From Thermomucor indicae-seudaticae (lineage: Eukaryota; Mucoromycota; Mucoromycetes; Mucorales; Lichtheimiaceae), in assembly GCA_000787465.1 (NCBI GenBank), contig JSYX01000096.1, positions 1-64,000 on the forward strand: DNA of 64,000 bases. Direction: 5' to 3'. The notes beneath the pieces were generated by a model. It saw nothing but the letters and a program-made list of their open reading frames with translations. It had not been told where the DNA came from and ran no database searches. Below, one piece after another: positions 1-12,362 of the stretch; within the stretch, counting starts at the first letter, position 1; each line of letters starts with the position of its first letter. The translations under genes were made by a program, and so were the position numbers.

Positions 1-139
1 AAAAGTTATTCAAAAAGCAGTAAATCCTAAAAGTCACAATATAGGAAAGTGACGGGTTGGGGGTTGATCCGTTTGTTCATTGTGAGTGAACGCTGGAGTG
101 AAGCTCTTTGCATTGGTGTATGCCGAGCACTGACATAAC

Positions 140-953
140 TTAGAAGTGATGAAGTATCGCCTCCGACGTCCGATAGTCGCTATGCTTATCTGCACTAAGT
201 CTTCGTGGTTTAATGGCTTGTCCCGATCGCCACCCGCGTAGCAGAAGCTTCTTCGATTTGCGCCAAACACACTCCCCGTCCAAAAGGTTTACTCGCGTAC
301 ACCTGGGCAAACTCCAGTCCCAGCTTCTGATGCCGTTAATGGCGAAGTGCACCCCTTCTTCGGTGCCCCGCCGCCGCAAATTCTTGGCCAAATACGTTGA
401 CGTACCCGTCTTGATCCAGGTACCACCATTAATGAAGGCCAGATAGCCCACACCACCGAACAAGGATCGTTACGGAACCCTTTGCCAAACTTGCATGTCT
501 CTTGTACGCGGCGCTCCAGGATACGTTCATCGACCTTCCATAAGACGCGCCCACTACTGTCGTCCCCCCAACCTCTGACGATGTACTTTAACTCGTCGGA
601 CCAGATGGTTGCTCCTCGGTCCACTTGACGTGCTCCTTCGCACCATTTAAAGCGTCTAAACTTCTTTTCCACAGTGAGGGCAGGCACGCCTGTCAGAGCT
701 CATGAACAGCTTTACTGAAAGTGCTCAGGGAAACTCTCTTGACGCTTGAACAAAATCAACTCAAAGTGGGGTAGACGGATCTCTCTCCGAATGTGTAGCT
801 GAATTGCTCGGCAATCTTCGTCACGTGAGCTTGCGCGGTCTTCCAGACCTCGGTTATTGAGTGCTCAACGATCTTCATGTTTCGTGCTTCCGCAATATCT
901 GCATAACTGAATCCGACTTGCCAATGGCCAACAATGACAGCACGTTCTTCCAA
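140..953 (-). pseudogene. Decayed Tc1/mariner-family transposase
   Basis: Three minus-strand reading frames together recall a Tc1/mariner DDE transposase. The upstream part (756-953) reads as a helix-turn-helix start (ERAVIVGHW, SYADIAEARN). The middle part (289-687) carries the RNase-H-like core with IWSDE, where the first catalytic aspartate is expected, followed by VLWKVDERI. The distal part (140-463) carries VNLLDGECVWRKSKK, a worn form of the usual SPDLNPIENVW-type segment. The frames do not join, and the expected second catalytic region is split between two frames, so at least two frameshifts are present and no active protein can be made. I could not identify terminal inverted repeats. 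The family call rests on motif order, not on a search. Confidence 0.7.
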
Positions 954-1342
954 AGAAAGCTGTTTTCTTCAAAGGAAAGGAGTGTTGGTATTGTCATGAA
1001 GAGGCATTGCGCAAGTGCAAGTCCAAAAGGTTTAAAAAGAGTAAAAGATGCAAGACTGGACAAAGGCCATTATATACGTTACGTGGAGGTGTTGTGGATA
1101 GCGTCGTATTGGGAATCATAACGCCGACGCCGATAAATGACGAAGCTCATTCTTTATGTATTAATGAAAGAAGCATCTATGCAATTGGCTCCCCCCAATC
1201 TGCGCTATTGTGATTTCTGAAATCCGTCAAGGTTTTGCCAAATAGTTTGTACGATCGCGCCAAAGGGGGGCGTCCGCGCCATTTTGAATTGCAAAACTGT
1301 GCCAGCGATTGACTGTATTGCTCGGATCATCGGGAACCAGCA
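954..1342. other. Intergenic, no gene seen
   Basis: Short ORFs on both strands here show no recognisable domain and no splice-compatible continuation. The stretch lies between the transposase relic and the 3' end of the CSN7 gene and may contain the worn end of the transposon. Confidence 0.5.
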
Positions 1343-2313
1343 TCATACACACCTCTTTTTGGCTCTTCCTGTTCGATCACCGTTTAGAAACTCCAGTCTG
1401 TTACGCGATGGGTCGTCGGTATCCATTGCGGTTGGACTTGCCGTATGATTGTGTATCTCATGCCGCACTGCTTCTAGTTGGCGTTCATATTCTTCGCGTT
1501 CACGCTGAGTGGCGGCGATGGACTCGTGGATGTCCTGAATCTTGGCATCGATCGCGGCCAAGACGGTGGTCGTGTTGTCTGACCAGTTCTTCAGGACCTG
1601 GATGGTCTCGTCCAAGTGCTGAGGTTGAATGTCTCGGCCCATGGCATAGTCCACTTGGAGCTGTTGTCGTCGCTGGTCCAGTTTTCCGACAAGAATACCC
1701 TGATAAAATGCATCGATAATCAGGTCCTCTAACCATCGCACGTTTGGAATGTCGAGATATTCTTGTAGCTTATCGTATGCTAATGTCTTTAAAAAACACA
1801 CACACTGTGAGACAGACGGATTGCACGCGTAGGAAAAAGAAAGAAAGGGAGGGAGGCTTACTCGATTCGTTTCGGATAAAGTAACGATGGTTAAATGCTT
1901 TAGTTTCGTGAGCTGGGCGTCATTCAGGGGAGGAAGGTTGGCTCTTTGTGCTAATCATAAAGTGTGTGTGTTAACAAAACATAATGCGCAGAGGGGAAAT
2001 GGTTCATTACCTGCGTAATCCCTGTAGGTGCCATGGAGAAATATTTCAAGGAGAGCGTAATAAGGTGCGACTTCAGGAAGCACAGAGGCCTACCGAATCT
2101 GTTGTTATGCTTGTTGTTGCATGGCCGCAAAATGAACAAACTGACCTCGACAACGTTGGGTGCCTGATAGAGTTCAGTAAAGACGTATACACCAGGAGCA
2201 GCAAGCGCGTCTAGAATAAGCTTCGCGTTCGCGGCACCTTTGACCGATTTTGAGAGTAATAGAAAGGGTTGCAACTTTTCATTCGTTGAATGGGCCAGGA
2301 CGGATTCGTGCAT
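1343..2313 (-). CDS. CSN7: COP9 signalosome subunit 7 (PCI domain)
   Basis: Subunit of the COP9 signalosome, the nuclear/cytosolic complex that removes Nedd8 from cullins. Exon 1 starts at the ATG ending at 2313 (MHESVLAH) and carries LQPFLLLSKSVKGAAN and APGVYVFTELYQAPNV, typical of the CSN7 N-terminus. Further exons read LPEVAPYYALLEIFLHGTY and LTKLKHLTIVTLSETNR. The last exon has the PCI winged helix with VRWLEDLIIDAFYQGIL, GKLDQRRQQLQVDYAMGRD and a coiled-coil C-terminus, stopping at 1343. At least three introns are needed; the first donor appears to be GTCAGT, a non-consensus form, and the third GTAAGC. A TTG-initiated extension to 2328 is open but the ATG at 2313 is preferred. Length and motif order fit the family well; CSN7 rather than eIF3m is supported by the GKLDQ...GRD block. 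Confidence 0.88.
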
Positions 2314-2715
2314 TATGCAAAAGGGCAAGAAAAGGGAAGCGCTCGCCGCCGGAATTCTCTCTGATTGGTCGCCACCCCAGTTTCTGCAAACACTTGTTCC
2401 GCGCTGCTTCGATGTGAACGCTTTCTGTCAGCGACGTGGCTTTAGCCGCGTTGATTATTGCTTTCTGCGAGTATATTCAGGAAAAGAATACAGCCTTCTT
2501 TGTGTGTGGCCAGGTACGACTCTGCCTTTTTGTGATATAGCTATTAGTCACATCAATTTAGTGCAGTTGAACGCTAACGGTATATAGAAGAAAGATGTCA
2601 AGATGTCTAGATGTATGGCGAAACAGGTATAGAATATTGTACATGTCCTGCAAGTGTTTTGGGAAAAATGTATTGCAGAAAAAAAAAACAAAGTAGTGAG
2701 GGGATGCATGTTTTT
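2314..2715. other. Intergenic between CSN7 start and flippase stop
   Basis: About 400 bp holding the presumed CSN7 promoter (minus orientation) and the 3' end of the flippase transcript. An open frame at 2240-2587 (+) overlaps CSN7 exon 1 and has no family features. Confidence 0.5.
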
Positions 2716-5700
2716 CTATGAGGATGGTCGTGAATGGCTAATATCGACAAGTTCGGTTTCTTCGTAATCATTCGAAGAAGATCCACTCGTAGGTCGAGGC
2801 TGTGTTAGGAATGAGGAAGAGGATGAAGATGCAAAACTACGGATCATTTCGCTTGATGAATTTAAATGATAATGAGGAGTTAAGTGGTTGTTGTTGTTGT
2901 TGTTGTTGTTGTTGGATAACGGTTCCAAGCTGATTTCAGAAGATACGTCGGACGGTCGTCCGGGATCTGCTGCCGTGGCTATTGGTGACAAGGACGGTTT
3001 GGGAGACATTCGCTGCTTCATGGCTTTCATGACTTTCCAGCCAAGCCCTGAAGACTTTTTATGCTCAGTCATTGGCGTTACCGGTGCTGTTTCATATCGT
3101 CTCAGCTGAAAGCCATCTAACGGCATCCAGTCCTGATGATGATGATGATGTTGATGATTATTGTTATCGTCATCCATTATCTGTTGTTCATGGTTCGTTT
3201 CGTCTGTCACGGTCGACAAGGCCGCAATCGACGCGTGGCGCCGTAAAAGCGACGGCTGTGATTGCATCCCAGGATGATACCGATAGACCGATTGCCGGTA
3301 CTTGTCAAATGGAGACATGTCGTCCGATGAATACGCAAATCCGGTAAAGGACGTTCGTTTGCCGGAACTCATATTCATGATCTCTGTTCTACCCGATGCC
3401 GACGTTCCCGTGCGATGCAGACGAGTGTGTGTAAAGGCAGGCACCGGTTCCGTCAGCGCGTACGCATTCTCATCATAGTACATGTCCTCGTGTATCGTCG
3501 TCGCAGGCTCTGATCTGTACGCTGTGGATGCCTCGCTATGCGTTCGCTCCAACGTAATCGGTATCTCTTCTTCAGGCGGCATCTTCGTGTTTCGTTTCTT
3601 CCGTCCCGAACTGAACCCGAACCGAGAGGGGCCACATAGTACGATCTCGCGCACAATGTCATTGTCGTACGGCTTGTCCATGTGCAGTACGTATTTTGTA
3701 GCGTAGCGAGGCAACATGCAGATCACAAAGGTAATCACCAGGCAGAGCCAGAATGCGCCTTCGCGAAAAAGCATGTCTTCCCCGTAAAACGTAAAGGTCA
3801 TAAAGTTCGAGTAGATGCCCGTCCAGATAAAGAAACTCGCGGACGACAGTCCAATCACAGCAGCCATGACCCATGTCCAACTAAAGACCGTAAAACCGAC
3901 AAGCGCATTGGCCACGACGACAGCAATGCCGGCAATAAAAGTGCCAAGCTCAAACACACCCTCTGTGTCGTAACCTTTGCTGTTCATTTTTCCGTTGACA
4001 AACAACATGTACGGAACGCCAAAGCAAATCGCAGACTGATAGGTCGCGTCGAGCACAGTCAGGTAAAAGCGGGGATTATGGAATTTGTCGTTACGGATAC
4101 CCATCAAATATAGCTGCGGATATTTAAAGGAATACTTGGCATCCAGGTCTTGGTCAAGTACTCCTGTCGTCCCAACGTTAGTCGCGTTCCTCTATGCTTT
4201 CCTGTTGCAGCAACTTACCGGCAAAGATACAGGGTAGCGAAGTAAAAACAAGATTATATAGAGTAATGTAGGAATAATCAAACATCATCGTACCGGAAAA
4301 GCTGATAGAGAGTAGAGAGTAGAGTTGGAACACAGGACATTTTTTCCTTTGCCTATGGACTTACCCACAAAACAGTTGATACCAAAACAAGACTAATGTC
4401 CACATGATGTTCTTGTAAAAGAAGGTTAAGATCATTTCCGATGTCCGCAGATAGGACCAGCGTCCGTGCACAAGCAGCAGTTTGCTGAGATATCGGAACT
4501 GCCCGATGGCATAATCTGACGCCATCACCGCTTGCCGGCCTTCTTCACCAGAGATGCCGACGCCCACGTTAGCCTCCTGGATCATCGAGACGTCGTTGGC
4601 GCCGTCGCCTATCGCCAGCGTCATGACCTTCAGACCCTTTTTCACGAGATTGACCACCTTTGCTTTCTGCATAGGGCTCACGCGGCAGCATATGACGGCC
4701 ACACACTGCGTTCCGAGATCCAGTAGTTCCTGCTTGCAAGGAGGCTCGAGCGCATACTTTAGGGATTCACCGTCGATCACCAGCGCGCATTTTTGATAGG
4801 TCGACTTTTCATTCACCTCGGCTTGAGAGCGTCGCAGTTGCTCCAGCGTATCTTGCTCGTCATGGGCGTTGACGCTGATCAGTAGCATGTCTTTGGTCAG
4901 CAAGTTGCATGCAAAGCCGATATTGATCGCGGTCTCAATCTTGTCCCCGGTCAATACCCAGATCTTGATGCCCGCCTTGGCAAGAACGCTGATCGTCTCC
5001 GGTACGCCTTCTTGTAGCTTATCCTCAATGGCGGTCCCGCCAATGAGCGTCAGCGACTGCTCGATTTCCTCGCACACCTTCTCAATCTGTTCATCCCGGT
5101 TGCTTATACTGTTGCATGCGGCTTTGTATCTCGCAGCCCATTGCTGGTACTCGGTCTCGCTCAATATGCGGCTTGCAATACACAGGGTTCTCAGACCTAA
5201 TCTCCTGAAAAATCAGATGTCTGTTATATTATAACAGTACCACGACGTTATGTACAGTACCTTCGTTAGCAAAGATACCCAAGTGGTTCAGAGTTTCTTC
5301 GCGAACACGTTTTTGATCCTGGGCTTTCTCATCGTCTCCGAGGTCTTTGGCCAGTCGCTCATAGATAACCGAATCAGCGCCTTTGCACAAAAGAACAATG
5401 CTCCCGTCGTTTGGCGATCGTAATATCACGCTCATCCGCTTCCGAGTCGAATTGAACTCGAGTACGTTCAACAGAGTGAAATGCCGCTCCTCACCCAAGG
5501 CATCGATGATGATCGTATCATGTTCACGGGCGACAAATGTGAAACCGACGTCCCGAGCTGTAGACACCAGAGCAGCCTCGTCTGGTGATTGCGCCTTGTA
5601 AACGATGTGATGTGGGTTGTCAGGATCTGGGTGTTCTGGGATCACCGTGTGGCAAAGGGCTAGAGCAGAGAAAAAGTGAATAAGGCTTTGCGACTGGGCA

Positions 5701-7958
5701 TTCTTGCTGTTCAAGTCGTCAAAGACCTTGGGATCGACGAAAGACGATTTCGGATTGACGTATTTGTGGTCGAACAGCTCGCTCTGTTTCTGGAGCATTT
5801 CTGCGCGCGCCTTGTCTAGGTCAATGCCGCTCGACAGCTGCACATTTGCCAAGTTTGGGTTTTCCCGCTTCTTTGCTCCAATGGACGCCTCCGTTTCGCC
5901 GAGACCATAAACAACCCCATTCACAGTACAACGCCGAAACTCCATGATGTTCTGGGTGAGCGTGCCCGTCTTATCCGAAAAGATATATTCAATCTGTCCA
6001 AGGTCGTCGGATATGTTCCATGTCTTTGGGATACAAGGCTGATCGAGTCGTTCATTGTACATGTCCAGGTCAGTATGGATAAAGTAAGCCTATGTATATG
6101 GTTGGATTCAGTGACATCTCTTTTCTTTTCGCGTTCATCATCCAGCGTACAACATACAGCAGCAGTTTTGACAATCTGTACAGATATATACAAAGAAATG
6201 GGAATGATGTTTTGATAGATGACCAGCGTCGTCCTGCCGCATCATTTTAGTTCTTTGTCCACTCCATAAGTCAATGAGTGTTACACGGCTTACCAAAACA
6301 TCAGGAACCCTTCCATAGTGGCATTCTCTGCATCTGCCTGCTCAAAGAACTTGGAGGATGTTGGCGTGGAGTAGACAACAGTAGCAGCGACAGAACATAT
6401 GAGACACAAAGCAAACAGTAATACGAAATTGGCAATGACCTATATACATCGACAGCTTTGTTAATAAGCTAGATCATACAATACTCGGCAAAGTTTTGAT
6501 ACTTGCATGTGGATTGGTTGCCTTTTCCATTTTACTGCGCTTGCTTGGCGTCTTGCCAGAATTGAGCATGATTTTGGTTTCATTGCCAGTGAACAAGACA
6601 AGACCGATCACCCAAGCGGTATTCCTCAAGACGCATCCCCTGAGCAGGACACTGCTGCTTGTAATCGCCTCCGTTTTCTCGTGAGAAACTGCGTCCTCCT
6701 CATCTTCGTCCTCTTCGAGGTCGTCGAACGGATGTCCGTTATGATCCGGATTCGGTTGGTCTTTGTCCTCTCGACCATCGTCGTCGTGATCCATTTCGAT
6801 TTTCCATTTAAGGACACCATTGTAAGAATACAGATTTGCATGCGGCGGCTCGCTCTCAATGTAGAACTTGGACCGCATACAGTCGTCCACGGTGTTGATC
6901 TCGTTCGTGGCCTGCAAGGAGCGCATGATCTTCAGATTGGTCTCGCCATCCAGGTTCTGCGTTTCGACATAGCAAAGGCCATCGGGCTCCGAAGTGGACA
7001 GGACGACGATATCGGCGGGCACTGCATCATCATTCCTCAGATAGACAAAGTCGCCGACGCGTAGATCCTGCCACATGGTTTTCTTCCAGCGTTTATCCAG
7101 CGGCTGCGCCACGGTCGAAAGATGACGCTGTTTGTTGCCATCTGCTTTGCTGTCGTGCATGGATCGTCGAAGGACCGAGTGCGGGATCCGACCGGGTCGG
7201 TAAGGCATCTTTTTATTGCGCTGCTTTTTTTGAAAGACGCGTCGGAAAGGGGTTGTGCCGGAACGGAGCGTGTCTTTAAACAAGGATCCTTTGGTGTGTG
7301 GTTGTTGTTCCAGCAAGTCGGAGTGGTGGTGGCGATGGCTGCGCATAGTCGACATACGGCTCAAGATTCCGTCGTCGTCCTCCAGATCGGGTCTTTTCCG
7401 ACCGCCGCCGATGAGGCTCTTGAAGAAGCCTCTCAGAGAGTTGAGCCATCGGCGCCATCGCTTGACCTTGTAGACTGGAACATTGACGTTCCGCCAGTCT
7501 CTCAAGGTGTACGTGATGGCCTTATTGACGCTCTCATCTGTCTTGTGGCGCTTATTGTCTTCGAATGCGTCTTTAGCGCCGGTGATGACGAGAATGGCGG
7601 CGAGAGGCAGGACGACGAGGACGGGCGAGGCAGAAGTGCTAAAGATGGGAAACATTTGGAGAATGACGAGGAACAGGAAGTACAAGTTGGCCACGCCTCT
7701 GAATTGCTCAAAGAGATTCTTTGGCAGGAACGTGTACCATGTGTATTTGGCGGTTCTAATCTTGTTGGTCATGAACGTGCGGGTTGGCTGGCCATACTCG
7801 TCGAGTTCGTCAGGCGGTAGCTCTGTGTTGACGTATATGGTGCGGCCTTCGGTGGAGGCTGTCGGGAAATGGCTCTTTTTCGTTTTTCCAAGTGATGGCG
7901 TTTCGCCATGTAGAAGTTGACGGACTTGCTCAGCTAGCTTCGTCCAGGGACTTCCCAT
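2716..7958 (-). CDS. DNF1: P4-type ATPase, phospholipid flippase (Dnf1/2-like)
   Basis: Translocates phospholipids from the outer to the cytosolic leaflet of plasma, Golgi or endosomal membranes, normally with a Cdc50-family partner (not in this window). Start ATG ends at 7958 (MGSPWTKLAEQV). Order of landmarks: RTAKYTWYTFLPKNLFEQF before TM1; a basic insert (about residues 170-290) before the actuator domain; the DGETNLK loop; an acidic insert of the Dnf type; TM3-4 exon 6290-6443 with VIANFVLLFALCLICS; phosphorylation motif DKTGT at about 5973; GDKIETAIN hinge; GDGANDVSMIQ; and C-terminal membrane helices after GIRNDKFHNPRFYL. At least seven exons; the introns near 5213, 6090, 6160, 6290 and 6443 have clear GT-AG ends. 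The cytosolic tail is long and low-complexity, with an Asn run coded by a GTT/AAC microsatellite near 2887-2914 and a His run. All P-type catalytic motifs are intact. Dnf1/2 rather than Drs2 is inferred from the long inserts. Confidence 0.92.
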
Positions 7959-8284
7959 GGCGGTTGCTGTTTAGGTATTAAGGAAGGGACCGGGGGCCGA
8001 GTGGTAAAAGGGAGAGGAGGGAAATATATACAAAGAACTGAAGAAAAAAAAGAAAAAAGAAGCGTAACAGGCCGCATACAGGCGCTTACTGGATTCCCAA
8101 AATGGCCAAGCTATAATAGACATGAGATGTGGTACAAGCGTTCTGAGCCACGTTTTCATAGGCTTCTTCTTGGACTTCAGACGATTACTACGAAATTTTT
8201 AGACTGAACACTGTGAATTTAATGCAAAAGGTAAAATTACACGGTCGCTAGGCTTATCAAATTTTCAAGCAGTAAAACAGGAGA
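7959..8284. other. Intergenic, presumed flippase promoter
   Basis: Upstream of the flippase start. It contains purine-rich and A-rich tracts near 8040-8065. No ORF with family features was seen. Confidence 0.4.
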
Positions 8285-9119
8285 GGGAACACCGGGCAGT
8301 GCTCCACTTACATCTGCCCGCCAATGATTAAGCCTTCCATTATGTCCTCCCCGCTCAGATGTAAGAAGGCCGCGCTATTGTACACGTGACCAAGTATCCA
8401 AGCAGTACAATATCGGTAAAAAAAAAAGAAATGAGCATATCGCGATGCTTGACAAGAATCGGCAGACACGGGATCTTATTCTCGGTGCGCGTGCAAGCAT
8501 TATAAACGACCTTGATATCCAACTCGTCGTTCGTATTTAGCACATGCATCTTTCCCTGGGATATGTACGCAATTTAGCTCAGCCGACTTATCTTCTTGAT
8601 CAAATATATCATGGCAAAAAGGGGGACACATCAACCAAATGCTATCGTAGCTGGCATAGGGTAGCCTTGGAGGCACGATCCCGTGGACGGATTTTCGTTT
8701 GAATGGCGCATCAGATAATGAAGCAGAGAGTAGCGATAGTGATGTTGCATAAAAGTTTGTCTTTTTCTGGGACGTGGCGGTATATGAAGACTTCCGAGTT
8801 ATACGCGTTCCCGGGATATGGGATTACAACCCAATGTGTGATCGACACGCTTGCTGACACGATCTACACGTTCCTGCTGCGACGCGGAGACTTGTGGGCG
8901 AATAGAACCGAAATGTCACTGATTTTCAGGGTCGAACAAGCCCTTCCAAGCTACAGGCCATTGGAGAATGATGTCAGTTGCCAAAGACTCCTTGCCGAAT
9001 GCACTGATGGTCTTTGACACTCGCGAATGACCGGTAACAACAAAGAATTGATGAATCTCTGGAGACGGTTTATCGATACTGACGGGCAGAATATCGATAT
9101 TTGACCACATGTCCTCCAT
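8285..9119 (-). CDS. Unrecognised candidate multi-exon gene
   Basis: I do not recognise this. A minus-strand frame from the ATG ending at 9119 reads MEDMWSNIDILPVSIDK, then FFVVTGHSRVSKTISAFG and ILQWPVAWKGLFDPENQ. A 43-nt intron (GTGACA...GTCGCAG, about 8858-8900) would join this to QERVDRVSKRVDHTLG. Farther down, open segments on the same strand read YDSIWLMCPPFCHDIFD, DELDIKVVYNACTRTENK and WILGHVYNSAAFLHLSG, in different frames. Amino-acid composition looks coding rather than random, but I could not build a consistent chain of splice sites over the whole stretch. It could be a real lineage-specific gene, a pseudogene, or chance. No function is proposed. Confidence 0.25.
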
Positions 9120-10315
9120 GTTTCATGGATGCAGTTGTGCCTAATTGTTTTTCCCCTCGGACTTTGGATGCGCGGTACATACGCTTCCTGCATGTACCAT
9201 TCAGCGTAATAGCCCTCCAATTGAACGTGACAAGAATTGGTAGTCTAGCATGGATTTACTGGAGAAGGCAAGATTAATGGATATAAAGATGGCGCTACTT
9301 TACGAATTGCAGATTCCTATCACCATCCGTATGTCAAACATAGGTACTATCGAGTGCAATTTGGGTAGATGTATGACAGAGACTTGTAAACAGGGGAAAA
9401 AATGAAAGAAGACGCCTTATGTCCTTTGTAATAAGCAGTTTCAGCGTTCAGACCAATTTTTTTTTCACGGGTCGTACTCGCTTGCTGTCAAGTTTACGCA
9501 TCTCTCTAGCTGATCATCTGAAATTGACAGTTCTTTATAACATCCATCGTGCTGTTGATATGAGGGAGATGTAGCTTACGACATGTTCATGCTCTGGTGT
9601 CCATGTTACTGTGTAGTCTATGGCGATGCCTGGCGTATGAAACAGCTCTCCTCCCACAGTATTGGAACCACTTTAGGAACAAGTTATCTCTATGAACGCC
9701 CATTGCTGGACACGCATTAATTTTTGCTCAATGCTCCTCCCGACTGTTTCCAGGAGCAGAAAATTGGACAAGTCGCACCATGTAGACCCGATGGATGAAG
9801 GACAATCACAGCACGCACATTGTGCACATTGTCCTCTGTGACCTCACAATACATGACGCTTTCTCTCTCTCAGGCCTCGATCGCAAGCCTTTCCTGACTA
9901 CAGCGTTATGGCCAATAAACGATGGCAAGAGAAATAAGTATTGTGTTCCTTAATCTATAGCTCTTTAATGGTTATCGCCACAGATAATACTTTAATTAAT
10001 ACACAAGGCAAGAAGCAGAATGGTTTCCTTTAGAACAAGACTGAAGGCGACTAATCAATGTTTTTTTCCTCAATGTTTACAATCTGGTCCATCTTATATA
10101 ATGATACTATTACGCGCCACCCCTTGTGTGGCAGGCTTATTAAAAGACGAAGGGCATCCTCTATAAAAGCCTTTTTGTCCTAGATTGAACACTTCTTTCC
10201 ACTTTACGCTTTCCCATTGCAGCTTGTTATTCGATCACGAAAGCAGATCACTACAACGCGCTCGTTTGTTCAGCAGTAGACTTGCTTGTTCATTTCGCTA
10301 CTTTTTCATTATAGG
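9120..10315. other. Intergenic, upstream of the zinc-finger gene
   Basis: About 1.2 kb with no ORF of interest. Possible promoter elements for the rightward gene are a CCAAT at 9912-9916 and a TATAAAAG at 10162-10169, the latter about 150 bp before the proposed start codon. Confidence 0.4.
10162..10169 (+). promoter_or_regulatory. Putative TATA box of zinc-finger gene
   Basis: TATAAAAG about 150 bp upstream of the ATG at 10316, in the plus orientation. Only sequence match supports it. A polypyrimidine stretch and TATAG just before the ATG suggest a possible 5'-UTR intron. Confidence 0.35.
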
Positions 10316-11567
10316 ATGAGATCTGAAAAGACGTACAGTTTCCGGTGAGTCCCATCGATGGGGGGAGGGCAACCCGATGCTAAGCGCAAAAAAGCAGTGT
10401 CCGCATTCAGGAACCTCTACTCTCCTTTCAAATCCATATCGAACAACCTCGATTCAGTCAATTGGTAGAAAAGATTAGACAGTGTGCAACGGTAAAAAAT
10501 GCTCCTCCCAACAGATTCGGAAGAAGTGGAGCCTTAACAAAAATTTAGGACCTGAATATTGATGACTATGACATTGCCATTGGTCAAACAGGAAATGGCC
10601 ATCGAACAACGTTATACGACGACCGTTCCCTTCGGCAGGCACTGCAAGCCCTGACGCCTGAGAGTAGTAGTAGGCTCGAACTCGTACTCTACCGAAGGGG
10701 AGCAGCACCGCCAGCTATTTCTGATCAATGTAAGGATTACAGAATGGACGGTTATTTAGATCACGAACCGATCATTTTCCAGCTGTTTCTCAACAGACGG
10801 ATCGTGCGACCACGGTACGCCATGACCGCGGGCCTGTTGCGAAGCCGACCGTTTCGAACGGCCCGTGTCTGGCAAAGGTGCCATGTTCACGACAACGCAA
10901 GAGGGTCGAATGGGAGCACGTTGTCGACCCAGGCCGTGTTGGCAAGCCACGGTCATGCACCAGTGATAACGACGCCTCCTCCTCTGCATCGAACCGCAAA
11001 GATTCCGGCGTCGCGTGGAGTCCTGAAGACGACGACGAGCCACCTTTAAAGAAAAAGCAGAGGACCGTGTTGCCCGCGCGAGCGTCCATAGTGCACTCCA
11101 GAAAGCTTCCTGAGCCGAGACCTTGCTATCCACCTACTACTACTACAAGATCGCCGAAAGTACACCCGCTTGATCCCCAGCAACTCATGCCACCGATTCA
11201 ATCAACGTCATCACCGGCTCATACTTCAATCACGCTTCCTGCCCTATCCTCGATTATTCGCCCCGAACCACTGCTGCCATTGATGATTTGCCCGCCCTTG
11301 CTGACTGGCCGCCGGCATCAACAAAGAGCGGCGGCTGGGGGCCAGTTTGTGTGCGAAAAGCTCATTGAGGGTCGCATGTGTGGCCAAACATTTAGACGAT
11401 CGTACGATCTGTCGAGACACCAGACGATCCACCTAAAGAACCGGCCTTATTGCTATTGCAGCGAGTGTGGCAAAAAGTTCACGCGCATGGATGCGTTGCG
11501 GCGACACGAACGAGTTCAGGGCCACCATTCATCGTCATCGTCATCCACAAGCCGTCAGGACGTTTAA
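10316..11567 (+). CDS. C2H2 zinc-finger protein, probable transcription factor
   Basis: The last exon (to 11567) ends in two C2H2-type fingers: the first is unusual, with eight residues between its cysteines (CEKLIEGRMC) followed by SYDLSRHQTIH; the second is regular (CSECGKKFTRMDALRRHERVQGH, written here as C-x2-C-x12-H-x4-H). Upstream is a disordered region with a basic KKKQR patch that could act as a nuclear signal. An internal exon reads LNIDDYDIAIGQTGNGHR, joined to the finger frame through an intron with donor TGTAAGG near 10731 and acceptor CCAG near 10781. A first exon MRSEKTYSFR at 10316-10344 ends in a good GTGAGT donor, but I could not find a phase-consistent link to the internal exon, so the 5' part is uncertain. 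DNA binding and nuclear location are inferred from the fingers. Confidence 0.65.
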
Positions 11568-11667
11568 TCCCTCCTCCCGCGTCATGTATATACACTTTTT
11601 TTGAGTATTAAGCAGCACCTTATAGTGTAAAAGTTCTTTTTGTAGTGCACAGGAAATGGGTCATGAT

Positions 11668-12131
11668 TAAATGGTCGTATAGTCTCGAGCTTCCCAGATA
11701 TCCTCTGAGCTCTTGCCTTTCCGTCGTTGTGCTTCCTTTTGTCGTTCTCTTTCACGGATCATTTGCTATATCGCGGTGTGAGTATCAGTATACCCCCCCC
11801 CTTTGTTCCCCAAACTCGACGACGCTTACGTCTGCTTCTTTACTGGACTTTAACTTGGTGCTGCAGCAAAACTTGAACTCGTCCCATTTGGGCTGGCAAT
11901 TCTTTTTTGTCCCGTAACGATAATAGTTCATGGCTTGTGATCGGAGTGCTGGCAATGCATGGCATGTCAAGATCGCATCAAAACAAAAGACGAAAATGGC
12001 TTACTGTAGCAATCAAACACGGCGCCCAGCGTATCCACGACGCTGCATTTCTTGTAATCAGCCTTGGCTTCTTCATCAATCTCTTTAAAGAGAGCCTCTG
12101 TCGCAGCGTCTGGCTTTTCAGTGTTGCTCAT
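11668..12131 (-). CDS. EMI1: DUF3128 family protein (EMI1-like)
   Basis: Small protein of the early-meiotic-induction (DUF3128) family; yeast Emi1 is needed for meiotic gene induction and sporulation, but the molecular role is unclear. Start ATG ends at 12131 (MSNTEKPDAATEALFKEID). Exon 1 ends in VFDCY before GTAAGC. Exon 2 holds the family core SQAMNYYRYGTKKNCQPKW and DEFKFCCSTKLKSSKEAD, and ends at a second GTAAGC donor. Exon 3 starts after ATAG with QMIREREROK-like residues (QMIRERERQKEAQRRKGK) and ends EDIWEARDYTTI-stop at 11668. The paired cysteines of the two half motifs are present. Two introns, both in phase, give a complete gene of normal family size. Its stop lies about 100 bp from the stop of the rightward zinc-finger gene (convergent). 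Confidence 0.88.
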
Positions 12132-12362
12132 GTTTTGGCTGAAAAACCAATTCCGGGACCTGAATGCTTCCTCATATCCACCGCACCAATGTCTTTAGCC
12201 ATACAGCAAATGTTATCACTCAAGGAAAAAGTCATCGGTCAGCTCACATCATCCGTGGGTTGTAGTATTTAAACATTCTTTAGTTACTATAGTAATCAGA
12301 ATAACAAGGCGAATAAATCGGTTCTAAATGCGCGTAACATACGGATGGGGGATTACATAGGG

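Noticed and set aside
6507..7820. Long plus-strand ORFs opposite the flippase N-terminal exon
   Set aside because: They are antisense shadows of a strongly conserved P4-ATPase exon and contain no domain.
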